From Arthrobacter sp. zg-Y20 (GTDB lineage Bacteria; Actinomycetota; Actinomycetes; Actinomycetales; Micrococcaceae): a DNA stretch of 64,000 nucleotides. Shown here piece by piece: positions 11,928 through 21,236 of this stretch. Position 1 is the first letter of the stretch. Each line of letters starts with the position of its first letter. The notes under the pieces are model-generated. The model saw nothing but the letters and a program-made list of their open reading frames with translations, was not told the DNA's origin and made no database searches. Where the stretch lies: assembly GCF_030142075.1 (NCBI RefSeq), contig NZ_CP126241.1, positions 372,001 to 436,000 on the forward strand, read 5' to 3'. A program made the position numbers and the translations under genes.

Positions 11928-12422
11928 ATGCCAGGGTTTTTTCTTGATAAGTCGGACCCGGCCAGTTGGCGGGCATTAAACGGACTGGCCCTGAAGGTCG
12001 CTGAGGCGGCCGAGCAGGCGGGGCTGCCCCGGTCCGTAATGGAGCTGCTGAATGTCCGCACCTCCCAGCTCAACGGATGTGCCTACTGCCTGGACCTGCA
12101 CGTCCGGCTGGCCCGTGAGGCCGGCGTCAGCGGGCAGCAGCTGGCGGTGCTTCCGGCTTGGCGGGACGCTGCGGTGTTCAGTGAGGTGGAGTGCGCTGCC
12201 CTCACCATCGCCGAAGCGTCCACCCTGCAGTCAGGAACCGAGGCACTGCACCAGGAACTGCAGACGGCGCGGAAAGCCCTGACCGATGATCAGTACTCCT
12301 GCCTGCAGTGGGCCGCCGTGGCCATCAATGCCTTCAACCGGGTTTCCATCCTCAGCGGCTATCCGGTGCGCCCGCGGACTGGCAACGCCGCACGGGAACC
12401 GGAGAAATCCAGCCGTGAGTAA
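11928..12422 (+). CDS. Carboxymuconolactone decarboxylase / AhpD-like protein
   Basis: 164 residues, all-helical. The CAYC motif (C51, C54) followed by H58 in LNGCAYCLDLH is the AhpD-type peroxidase motif, so it probably reduces peroxides or relays electrons from lipoyl or thiol partners rather than decarboxylating. An AAGGAG site five bases before the ATG fixes the start. It stands alone, convergent with thiD. The physiological partner is unknown. Confidence 0.88.
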   Translation: MPGFFLDKSDPASWRALNGLALKVAEAAEQAGLPRSVMELLNVRTSQLNGCAYCLDLHVRLAREAGVSGQQLAVLPAWRDAAVFSEVECAALTIAEASTLQSGTEALHQELQTARKALTDDQYSCLQWAAVAINAFNRVSILSGYPVRPRTGNAAREPEKSSRE

Positions 12423-12446
12423 TCTCGATCCGTCTCCCGGGCAAAA

Positions 12447-12533
12447 CGAAAGGGCACGATTTACCGTTTTCGCAGCACAAAACGGTAAATCGTGCCCTTT
12501 CGACGCTCCCAACGGTAACTTTTGCCCGTTCGG
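12447..12533. repeat. 24-bp perfect inverted repeat plus a third degenerate copy
   Basis: A 24-base word (12447–12470) is followed after the loop CGCAGCAC by its perfect inverse (12479–12502). A third, imperfect copy, AACGGTAACTTTTGCCCGTT, lies at 12511–12530, exactly 30 bases after the matching point of the right arm. The element fills the spacer between two convergent genes. It could act as a bidirectional terminator, but a terminator does not need the third copy, and there is no U-tract. Confidence 0.85.
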
Positions 12534-12548
12534 CCGGCCGGGGTGGCG

Positions 12549-13394
12549 CTAGAGGGTCGGGCCCTGGCCCGCGTTGCCCTGCCACAGCGCGTCAAACGGC
12601 GCGTTCGAGGAGACGCGGTTGCGGATGCCTTCGGTGACGAATGCCTTGGCGGTCTTGGCCGCTTCCAGCGGGGTGGCACCCTTGCCCAGTTCGGCAGTGA
12701 TGGCGGCGGCCAGCGTGCAGCCGGCACCGCTGACGGCGACGTCGCCCACCTTGGGAGCGCGGAGCACCTCCATGGTCTCGCCGTCGTAGAAGACGTCCAC
12801 CGCGTCCTCGCCTTCCAGCCGGACACCGCCCTTGGCCAGGACCACCGCGCCGCTGGCCTCGTGGATGCGGCGGGCTGCTTCCTTCAGGTCCTCGACCGTT
12901 TCGATGGAGTCCATGCCGGAAAGGGACATGGATTCAAAGTGGTTGGGGGTGACGAACGTGGCCAGGGGGAGGATCTGTGCCTTCAGCGCCTGGTCGGTGT
13001 CCAGCGCAGCGCCGGGTTCCTGGCCCTTGCAGATAAGCACCGGATCCAGGACCAGGTTCTTCCAGTCCTGGGCCTGCAGGGCCTTGGCGACGACGTCGAT
13101 GGTGGCCGGGGTGCCGAGCATCCCGATCTTCACCGTGTCCAGGTCATAGGCGGTGGTGATGGCTTCGAGCTGGTCGGCGATCACCTGCGGGTCCACGGGC
13201 ACGAAGCGGTGGTTCCAGGAGTCCTTGGGATCGAAGGACACAATGCAGGTCAGGGCGGTGATGCCGTAGACGCCCAGTTCCTGGAAGGTCTTCAGATCGG
13301 CTTGTGCGCCGGCGCCGCCGGTGGCTTCGGAACCGGCGATGGTGAGCGTGACGGCCGGAGCTGCGGCCGCGGCAGAGTGTGTGTTTGCAGACAT
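12549..13394 (-). CDS. thiD: Hydroxymethylpyrimidine/phosphomethylpyrimidine (or pyridoxine) kinase
   Basis: 281 residues. Ribokinase-fold kinase: the start motif TIAGSEATGGAGAQADLKTF binds the pyrimidine substrate, and the C-terminal GAGCTLAAAITAEL provides the anion hole and catalytic-base region. It phosphorylates hydroxymethylpyrimidine for thiamine synthesis; closely related proteins act on pyridoxine, and the sequence (VLDPVLICKG, VTPNHFES) leans toward this PdxK/ThiD-like subgroup. The ATG chosen follows a GGAAGA site; a GTG 15 bases upstream is less likely. No other thiamine gene is adjacent. Confidence 0.9.
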   Translation of the reverse strand: MSANTHSAAAAAPAVTLTIAGSEATGGAGAQADLKTFQELGVYGITALTCIVSFDPKDSWNHRFVPVDPQVIADQLEAITTAYDLDTVKIGMLGTPATIDVVAKALQAQDWKNLVLDPVLICKGQEPGAALDTDQALKAQILPLATFVTPNHFESMSLSGMDSIETVEDLKEAARRIHEASGAVVLAKGGVRLEGEDAVDVFYDGETMEVLRAPKVGDVAVSGAGCTLAAAITAELGKGATPLEAAKTAKAFVTEGIRNRVSSNAPFDALWQGNAGQGPTL

Positions 13395-13525
13395 GGCTCT
13401 ATCTTCCACCTAAACCGGCGGAACCGGCCACCCTGATAAATCGCGCCGTAACCGGGCGCCTTGGAGCTGCCCGCCGCCACCCGCCGTCGTGCTGGTTGTC
13501 CGTCCCGGGGTTAGCGGTCCCGGGG

Positions 13526-14179
13526 TTAGCCGTCCCGGCGGACGCCGCGCAGCAGGTGCACCACGTCTTCGACGATGTTCCGGACCACGGGCAGGCGGGA
13601 GAGGATCACCAGCTTCGCCACCAGCGGGGCAAGGCCCGCTGCCAGGCTGTGGGACCTGCGCTGGTCAGGGGAACGGTCGTAAACCCAAAACAGGGTGATG
13701 CCCATGTACATCAGCCACAGCAGTTCCGGCAGGTCGTCGCGGATGGCCAGCGGCGGCTGCGGCCGGGCGCTCGTGACGGCCTGGCGGAACAAGGCGATGG
13801 ACTTCCCGCGGCCGACGGCGGCGTCGGCGCGGCGGTTCGAGGCCATGGCGTCGCGCAGGAAGTGGCTGCCGAAGGCATGGTAGGGGGCCATGGTGGCCAA
13901 ACCCGAGGAAAGGATCACCATCAAGTTCTCACCGAGGTTTTGCCCCTCGCGGATCAGCGGCAGTGCCAGGGACCGGTGCTCGTCCTGCAGCGATGAATAG
14001 AGCTCGTGGATGAGGTCATCCTTGGAGCGGAAATAGTAGTACGCGTTGCCCACCGAGACCCCGGCATCCTGCGCAATGGCACGCATGGTGGTCTGCTCGT
14101 AGCCCTGGACGGTGAACAGTCGAAGTGCCGTTTCGATGAGGAGCCGGCGCGTCTGTTCGCTCTTGACGGTGACGGCCAA
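13526..14179 (-). CDS. TetR-family transcriptional regulator
   Basis: 217 residues. The N-terminal helix-turn-helix (TMRAIAQDAGVSVGNAYYYF) is classical; the ligand domain gives no hint of an effector. The start is a TTG with a good GGGAG site. A perfect palindrome TTGAACGCGTTCAA lies 47 bp upstream and overlaps a possible -35 box, which suggests autoregulation. The neighbouring genes (ThiD and the queuosine transporter) give no clear target. Confidence 0.9.
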   Translation of the reverse strand: MAVTVKSEQTRRLLIETALRLFTVQGYEQTTMRAIAQDAGVSVGNAYYYFRSKDDLIHELYSSLQDEHRSLALPLIREGQNLGENLMVILSSGLATMAPYHAFGSHFLRDAMASNRRADAAVGRGKSIALFRQAVTSARPQPPLAIRDDLPELLWLMYMGITLFWVYDRSPDQRRSHSLAAGLAPLVAKLVILSRLPVVRNIVEDVVHLLRGVRRDG

Positions 14180-14225
14180 TGATGCTCCCTTTTGCAGTAA
14201 TTTCAGCGTTTAGTAGACCACAGAA

Positions 14226-14239
14226 TTGAACGCGTTCAA
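14226..14239. promoter_or_regulatory. Probable TetR operator (14-bp perfect palindrome)
   Basis: TTGAACGCGTTCAA is a perfect palindrome in the spacer between the TetR gene and the divergent transporter gene. On the minus strand its TTGAAC half can serve as a -35 box, with TACTAA 18 bases further as a weak -10. Binding would block the regulator's own transcription. Confidence 0.6.
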
Positions 14240-14448
14240 AAAGGCGCGCCGGAGGGGAAAGCCGCAGGGGGAAAGAGGCATTCAGCGGGCCGGGATGCCG
14301 GGGAATCAGCGGGAAGCGGGGCGGGCCCGCGACGGCCTCCGGGGCATGGCAGAATGGATGCGGTCCTGAAGGGCCGCCCGGGGCAGCGGGCACAGTGCTA
14401 ATACAGCCGGCGGAAGCCAGGCGAACCACTACCGAAACGGAAAATGCC

Positions 14449-15186
14449 ATGACTGCACAGCCACGGGCAGCTGCGAAAACCGCTGCAACCTACGCCTCCC
14501 GCGGGAGCTCCCAGTACGACTTGATCCTGACGCTCATGTGCGTGGTCATCGTTATCTCCAACATCGGCGCCACCAAAGGCGTGCAGTTTGCCCTCCCGGG
14601 CGGCTGGGAGATTGTGACCGACGGCGGGTTCTTCCTTTTCCCGCTGGCCTACATCCTGGGCGACGTGGTCAGCGAGGTGTACGGCTTCAAGGCCGCCCGA
14701 CGAGCGATCTTCACCGGGTTCGCCATGGCGCTGCTCGCCGTCGTCAGTTTTGCCATCATCATTGCGCTGCCCGGGTTCACTGACGCGTACGGGCTCCAGA
14801 AGCAGGCCGCGCTGGAGGTGGCCCTCGGCCCGGTCTGGCAGATTGTGGCCGCCAGCCTGCTCGGGTTCCTGGCCGGGCAGCTGCTGAATTCCATGGTGCT
14901 GGTGCGGATGAAGGAACGGTTCCGCGAAAAAGCCCTGGTGGGCCGGCTGATGGCCTCCACCGGGGTGGGTGAATTCGCCGACACACTCATCTTCTGCGCC
15001 ATCGCCGCACCGGTGATCGGGATTACCGACGCCGGCGGGTTCCTCAACTATGTGGTGTTCGGGTTCCTGTACAAGACACTGGTCGAGTTCCTGTTTGTGC
15101 CGGTGACCGCCATGGTCATCCGGGTGATTAAGAGGCGCGAACCGACGTATGCCGGACCGGAGCTGGAACCGGCGCTTGCCGGATAA
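14449..15186 (+). CDS. yhhQ: Queuosine precursor transporter (YhhQ/VUT family)
   Basis: 245 residues with about six membrane helices. The family hallmarks are visible: VVIVISNIGATKGVQFALPGG near the start, LGDVVSEVYGFKAARRAI in the first half, and GEFADTLIFCAIAAP in the second. Members import preQ0, preQ1 or queuine. A tgt gene lies 320 bp downstream on the opposite strand, so the two probably serve salvage of a queuosine precursor. The start is the second ATG of an ATG-CC-ATG pair; the ribosome site is weak. Confidence 0.9.
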   Translation: MTAQPRAAAKTAATYASRGSSQYDLILTLMCVVIVISNIGATKGVQFALPGGWEIVTDGGFFLFPLAYILGDVVSEVYGFKAARRAIFTGFAMALLAVVSFAIIIALPGFTDAYGLQKQAALEVALGPVWQIVAASLLGFLAGQLLNSMVLVRMKERFREKALVGRLMASTGVGEFADTLIFCAIAAPVIGITDAGGFLNYVVFGFLYKTLVEFLFVPVTAMVIRVIKRREPTYAGPELEPALAG

Positions 15187-15269
15187 CCGCGGGGCGAAAT
15201 CTGCACCGGTTTGTGCAAGGGTGGACAGACGCACGCGTTTCACTTCCCCACTACGGCAGGAGAAAAAAC

Positions 15270-15476
15270 ATGAGCAGTTCCGAACAGGTCCCCAACCCCG
15301 GAGCCCGGGCAGTAGACGAGAACCTTGCGGGAACCCGCGACGAGTTCAACGACGAAGTCACCAAGGTGCTGCTCGAGGATGCGCAGGAGGACAAGAGCCC
15401 CGGCGACGAGGAACGTGATTCCCAGCCCGCCCTGGAAGAGGACGAGCAGACCGTGGCCAAGCCGGACAATTCCTAA
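15270..15476 (+). CDS. Small acidic protein of unknown function
   Basis: 68 residues, very rich in Asp and Glu and nearly free of hydrophobic runs, so it is likely disordered. The ATG is preceded by AGGAG seven bases upstream, which gives good support for translation. It sits between the queuosine transporter and tgt (convergent with tgt). No family recognised. Confidence 0.75.
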   Translation: MSSSEQVPNPGARAVDENLAGTRDEFNDEVTKVLLEDAQEDKSPGDEERDSQPALEEDEQTVAKPDNS

Positions 15477-15505
15477 CCGAACGAACCGCTGCCGCGCACC
15501 TGGAA

Positions 15506-16891
<1,386 letters not shown>

Positions 16892-16977
16892 TTATTTCAG
16901 CCCGAACTTCTCCGGGGATACGTTGGAAGGTGCGGGTTCGGAAGGCACATCCGGGTCACCGGCCCACTCCTTCTGCG

Positions 16978-18036
16978 ATGTCCACGGCAAGAAAGGCTGT
17001 GTCTGCCCCCTTGACGCACCTGAAAGAAATGTTCCGGATTGCTCCGGCCAACAATGACCACCACGTGGCCATCCGCTGTGCCATCGGTATTGGCCTGCCG
17101 CTTCTGCTGGTGTTGTTCCTGGGACGCATCGACCTGGCGATCTTTGCCTCCTTCGGTGCCTTCACCGGCATTTACGGGCGCAACGAACCGCACCGCCAGC
17201 GCCTTGGCCACCAGGTCCGCGCCGGAGCGCTGATGCTGGCCGTCATCCTGGCCGCAGCCCTGTGCGCACGGCTGGACCTGGATGAGTGCGGAACCGTTAT
17301 AGGCACCACCCTTGTGGCGGGGCTGGGCACCGTGGTCACCGGATTCTGGCGGCTGCGGCCGGCCGGCTCGCTGTTCCACATCTTTGCGTTTGCGGCTATC
17401 TCCTCGGTGCCGAACCAGCCGCCGGTCTGGCAGGGCATGCTCGTTGCCGTCCTGACGGTGGCGTTCTCCATCCTGGTTGGCCAGTCCGGAATGCTTGCCC
17501 GGCACTACCGCACGGACTGGAGCCGTCCGGTCCGTCCCCGGTTCTCCGCTGCACAGCGCCGCCTCATCTATATTGACGGGCTGCAGTACGCGGTGGCCGC
17601 GCTTCTGGCCGGATCCATTGCCACGATGCTGGGCATCGGCCACAATTACTGGGCGATGGTGGCCGCCACGGTTCCGCTGGTGGGCCAAACCGCCCGCCAC
17701 GGGGTCTACCGCGGCCTGCAGCGGATCCTGGGCACGTTCGCGGGCCTGGTCCTAACGGCCCTGATCCTGTTTCCCGGCCTGGAACCCTGGCAGATGGTGC
17801 TGGTCATCGCAGCCTGCCAGTTCGGCGCTGAAATGCTGATTGCCCGCCAGTACGCGCTGGCCCAGGCAGTGGTCACGCCCCTGGCTCTGGTCAGCACGGA
17901 ACTGGCGCATCCCAGCAATCCCGTGGAACTGCTGCGGGACCGGGGGATTGAGACCCTGATTGGTGCCGCCGTCGGCATGGCCGTGGTGGTTGTTGTGCAC
18001 CTGCGCCGGAAGCGCCTTAGCCCCGGACAGCGATAA
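16978..18036 (+). CDS. FUSC-family membrane protein
   Basis: About 352 residues with two groups of membrane helices, the second starting near the sequence YAVAALLAGSIATMLGIG. The N-terminal motif ASFGAFTGIYGRNEPHRQR is typical of FUSC (fusaric-acid-resistance/aromatic acid exporter-like) proteins. A transport role for aromatic acids is inferred from the family only. The start is unclear: ATG at 16978 lacks a ribosome site and a GTG at 16930 is in frame. The 3' end overlaps the opposite gene by 20 bases. Confidence 0.82.
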   Translation: MSTARKAVSAPLTHLKEMFRIAPANNDHHVAIRCAIGIGLPLLLVLFLGRIDLAIFASFGAFTGIYGRNEPHRQRLGHQVRAGALMLAVILAAALCARLDLDECGTVIGTTLVAGLGTVVTGFWRLRPAGSLFHIFAFAAISSVPNQPPVWQGMLVAVLTVAFSILVGQSGMLARHYRTDWSRPVRPRFSAAQRRLIYIDGLQYAVAALLAGSIATMLGIGHNYWAMVAATVPLVGQTARHGVYRGLQRILGTFAGLVLTALILFPGLEPWQMVLVIAACQFGAEMLIARQYALAQAVVTPLALVSTELAHPSNPVELLRDRGIETLIGAAVGMAVVVVVHLRRKRLSPGQR

Positions 18037-18883
18037 GTTCGGTCTGGATCCGGCGGTCGATTTCCGCGTCCGTGAGGGTCTGCGAACCGCCGTGGGCCCG
18101 CAAATACAGCAGGGCGTTCAGGCGCAGGACCCGCCATTCCTTCTCGCTGTCCTCGTTGCCGGCCTCAGCGGCACGATGGATTTCCCGGTCATACAAGTTG
18201 GGTTCATTCAGCTGGCGCTGCAGCAGTTCGGCTGCGACTTTCGCCCTCAAGGGGTCCGTCTCGGTTGCGTCCGCCGCGCGCACTGCTTGGCTGTACGCGG
18301 CAGCGCTCTCGTCGTCGCCGGCCTCGTGGGTGATGTGTGCGGCCAGGCTCAACGCACCCTGGATCCAGTTCCACCGCCCGAAGTTCCCGTCAAAGGGCAG
18401 CCCGGTGATGACGTTGCAGACCTTTAGGGCGTTCCCGGAATCGCCCAGGTCCACGAACAGCAGGTAGGCCAAGTCGCGGACATCCTGGAGGTTGCTGCCG
18501 GACTTCACATTCAGGCCGCGTTCCAGCCGGCCGGCGATCTCCTGCACGGCGGCATGGCCGGGATGCGCTGCGGCGGCTTCGGCGATGATTTCGGCAGCGT
18601 TGTCCTCTTCGGAGGGCACCTGGCGCACGGCGTCCGACGGCGCGCCCTCCGGTGCCGGGGCCTGCACCCGGACGGATGATCCGTGCGCCAGCCGCAGCGA
18701 GCTGCCGTCCTCAAGCTTCACGATCACCAGCGCGGGAGTGCCGAAGTCGTCTTCCTCCACACTGGTGCCGGCGACCGGAGCCAGCGGTGCCGCGGGCCCG
18801 TCACCGGGAACCAGTTTCTGGCCGGGGGCTAGCAGTTCCGCATTGACCCGGAACGTATACGTTTCCGGCGCACTCTCAGACAT
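18017..18883 (-). CDS. Hypothetical protein with tetratricopeptide-like helical C-terminal half
   Basis: 288 residues, no signal peptide or membrane segment. Residues 1–75 look β-rich with a possible SH3-like character (ALVIVKLEDGSSLRLAHG). From about 95 the protein is helical, with Ala-rich repeats such as ALSLAAHITHEAGDDESAAAYSQAV that recall TPR hairpins. I do not know a function; it resembles an uncharacterised family of Micrococcaceae. An AAGGAA site supports the start. Convergent with, and overlapping, the FUSC gene. Confidence 0.8.
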   Translation of the reverse strand: MSESAPETYTFRVNAELLAPGQKLVPGDGPAAPLAPVAGTSVEEDDFGTPALVIVKLEDGSSLRLAHGSSVRVQAPAPEGAPSDAVRQVPSEEDNAAEIIAEAAAAHPGHAAVQEIAGRLERGLNVKSGSNLQDVRDLAYLLFVDLGDSGNALKVCNVITGLPFDGNFGRWNWIQGALSLAAHITHEAGDDESAAAYSQAVRAADATETDPLRAKVAAELLQRQLNEPNLYDREIHRAAEAGNEDSEKEWRVLRLNALLYLRAHGGSQTLTDAEIDRRIQTELIAVRG

Positions 18884-18967
18884 GGCGATTCCTTCGTGGT
18901 TGGACCTCGGCTCCCCAGACCTCCCATTATATAAAGCTCCGGTAACGCCGGTTCGTCAGCGTCCCGG

Positions 18968-19507
18968 TCAGCGGCCCCAGCCGGCCGAGGCCAGCGCCTG
19001 GCGGAGCAGGTCGCCCCGCCCGCCGGAGAACTCGGCGTAGATGGCCGGGCTGAGGGCCTCCTCCGGCGTCAGCCAGGACAGCTCCAGGGCATCCTGGCGC
19101 GGATCGCATTCACCGGTCACGGGAATCAGGTAGGCCAGCGCGACGGCGTGCTGGCGCTCGTCAGTGAGCCCGCTCTGGGAGGGGGAGGGGAAGTACTCGG
19201 CGACGGCGAACGGCACCAGAGTGGGCGGCAGCTGCGGCAGCGCCATTGGGCCGAGGTCCTTTTCCAGGTGGCGCAGCAGCGCGCCGCGGATGGTTTCGCG
19301 GTACATCACCCGCCCGGAGACGAAGGAACGCACCATCCGGCCCTCGGGGGTGGCCTGCAGCAGCAGCCCCACCTCCGTGACGTAGCCCAGCGGGTCGCAC
19401 CGGACCGGGACGGCTTCAACGTAAACCATGGGCAGGCGCTGCCGGGCTTCGTAGAGGTCTTCCTCGGAAAGCCAGCCTGGATAAGGGTCAGGAGTACGAA
19501 CGTTCAT
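18968..19507 (-). CDS. NUDIX-fold protein (DUF4916-like) with degenerate Nudix box
   Basis: 179 residues. The helix RETIRGALLRHLEKDLG sits where the Nudix box GX5EX7REUXEEXGU is expected, but the two metal-binding glutamates are replaced (RHLEKDLG). The protein therefore may bind rather than hydrolyse a nucleotide derivative, or use other residues. Follows the helical hypothetical gene after 84 bp on the same strand. Family assignment is from memory of similar actinobacterial proteins. Confidence 0.75.
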   Translation of the reverse strand: MNVRTPDPYPGWLSEEDLYEARQRLPMVYVEAVPVRCDPLGYVTEVGLLLQATPEGRMVRSFVSGRVMYRETIRGALLRHLEKDLGPMALPQLPPTLVPFAVAEYFPSPSQSGLTDERQHAVALAYLIPVTGECDPRQDALELSWLTPEEALSPAIYAEFSGGRGDLLRQALASAGWGR

Positions 19508-19634
19508 AGCAGTGTTCTACCCCAAACAGGCCCTGCCAGTCATTCGGCACGCTGCGCTTCGGCCATCGGCTGAACGGCTCCAATACAGCCCCGGGGCCTT
19601 TCGGGCCGCGCCGCGGCCGCCCTACGCTTGATCC

Positions 19635-20261
19635 ATGACACGGGAGCTCCCGGAGCTCCTCCTGCCGGATGCCGGGGCTTGGCGGGAGTGGCTGGAGCAC
19701 AACTATGCCCGATCTTCCGGCGTACGGCTGGTGCTGGGCCGCAAGGGCGGCACCGTAACGGGGCTGACCTACAAACTGGCTTTGGACGAGGCCCTCTGCT
19801 TCGGCTGGATTGACGCCCAGGCGGACAAACGCGACGAGCAGAGCTATGTTCAGCGGTTCCAGCCGCGGGGAGCGCGCAGCGTCTGGTCGCTGCGGAACGT
19901 GGGGCACATCAACCGGCTGGAGGCAGAGGGCAGGATGCACCCGGCCGGCCGCGACGCGGTCCTCAGCGCAAAAGTCGACGGACGCTGGGACGCCGCCTAC
20001 GCCGGACCTGCGGCGGCGGAGCTCCCGGCGGACCTGCAGGCAGCCATTGCCGCCGATCCCGAAGCCCAGCGGATGTTCGACGTACTGACCGCGCAGAACC
20101 GCTATGCCATGTATTTCCGGCTCAAGAACCTCAAAACGCAGCAGGGCAGGGAACGCCGCATTGAGGCCTTTGTCCAGATGCTCCGGGAACACCGCAGTCC
20201 CTATCCGCAGAAACGCACACCCCCGCCCCCGTCCCCGGCGGACACGCCGTCGGACGCATAG
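19635..20261 (+). CDS. YdeI/OmpD-associated family protein
   Basis: 208 residues, cytoplasmic. The run LTYKLALDEALCFGWIDAQ and the motif SYVQRFQPRGARSVWS are the hallmarks of the YdeI family, small proteins often linked to stress or antimicrobial-peptide resistance without a known reaction. The C-terminal helix LKTQQGRERRIEAFVQML also fits. Divergent from the NUDIX-like gene and 68 bp before the amidotransferase gene. Confidence 0.88.
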   Translation: MTRELPELLLPDAGAWREWLEHNYARSSGVRLVLGRKGGTVTGLTYKLALDEALCFGWIDAQADKRDEQSYVQRFQPRGARSVWSLRNVGHINRLEAEGRMHPAGRDAVLSAKVDGRWDAAYAGPAAAELPADLQAAIAADPEAQRMFDVLTAQNRYAMYFRLKNLKTQQGRERRIEAFVQMLREHRSPYPQKRTPPPPSPADTPSDA

Positions 20262-20328
20262 GGGCATCCCACCGGGCCGGGACAGAAGCAGCAGCCGGCC
20301 GTCCAACCGGTTCCACCAGGAGGTCCAG

Positions 20329-21201
20329 ATGTGCCGGCTCTTCGGTATGCACGCAGGAAAAACCCCGGTCGCGGCCACCTTCTGGCTCCTCACGGCACCG
20401 GACAGCCTGGCCCGGCAAAGCCGGAAGGAAGCGGACGGTTTCGGCATCGGCACCTTCGGCCCCGACGGGAAGCCGCACACGGACAAGGCACCCATTGCGG
20501 CCTACGAGGACGTTCAGTACGCCCAGGCCGCACGGGACCTGGAGAGCACCACGTTCATTGCCCACGTGCGTTACGCCAGCACCGGCGCTGACACCGCCGT
20601 CAACACCCACCCCTTTGAGCAGGACGGCCGGCTGCTGGCCCACAACGGCGTGGTGGAGGACCTGGACAAGCTCGATGACCGGCTGCGGCAACTGGATGTG
20701 TATGGCCTGGTGAAGGGGGACACGGACAGCGAACGTGTCTTCGCGCTCATCACCGCCGAAGCAAGGGCCAACGGCGGCAACGTCACCGAAGCCATCGGCG
20801 CGGCCGTGGCCTGGGTGGCGGAAAACCTCCGGCTGTACGCGGTCAACCTCGTCCTCACCACCGCCACCGATCTGTGGGCGGTCCGCTACCCGGACACCCA
20901 TCCGCTGTATGTGCTGCAGGTGGCCTCCGGAAACCAGCACGGGGACAAACGCACTGACCGCATCAGCGTCCACAGCGACCAGATGCGGCAGGAAAACCGA
21001 CCGGCCGTGATGGTGGCCACCGAAAAAATGGACGAGGACCCCAACTGGCGGCTGCTGGATTCCGGCGAAGTGCTGCACGTGGACAGCAGCCTCACCATGG
21101 ACCGCCTGTTCCCGCTTCCACAGCACCCGGAACACCTGATCACCCTGGCGGACCTGGACGGCAAGGCCGCGGCGTCGCAGCATCCACTGAAAGTCAGCTG
21201 A
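20329..21201 (+). CDS. Class II glutamine amidotransferase (YafJ/EgtC-like)
   Basis: 290 residues. After Met removal the N-terminal cysteine (MCRLFGMHAG) is the catalytic nucleophile of the Ntn-type glutaminase. The substrate loops YASTGADTAVNTHPF and LLAHNGVVEDLDKLDDRL are present. An AGGAGG site six bases upstream fixes the start, so earlier in-frame codons are not used. Without an ergothioneine gene nearby it is more like the stand-alone YafJ group; the acceptor is unknown. Confidence 0.9.
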   Translation: MCRLFGMHAGKTPVAATFWLLTAPDSLARQSRKEADGFGIGTFGPDGKPHTDKAPIAAYEDVQYAQAARDLESTTFIAHVRYASTGADTAVNTHPFEQDGRLLAHNGVVEDLDKLDDRLRQLDVYGLVKGDTDSERVFALITAEARANGGNVTEAIGAAVAWVAENLRLYAVNLVLTTATDLWAVRYPDTHPLYVLQVASGNQHGDKRTDRISVHSDQMRQENRPAVMVATEKMDEDPNWRLLDSGEVLHVDSSLTMDRLFPLPQHPEHLITLADLDGKAAASQHPLKVS

Positions 21202-21236
21202 CCCCGGCGTACCACCGGTACGGTGCCCGGGCCGGG

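Noticed and set aside
11615-12073. 152-codon frame antisense to the AhpD-like gene start
   Set aside because: It overlaps the start of a well-supported gene and shows no domain or ribosome site.
14240-14448. preQ1 riboswitch ahead of the queuosine transporter
   Set aside because: The compact hairpin plus A-rich tail of preQ1 riboswitches is not found in this spacer.
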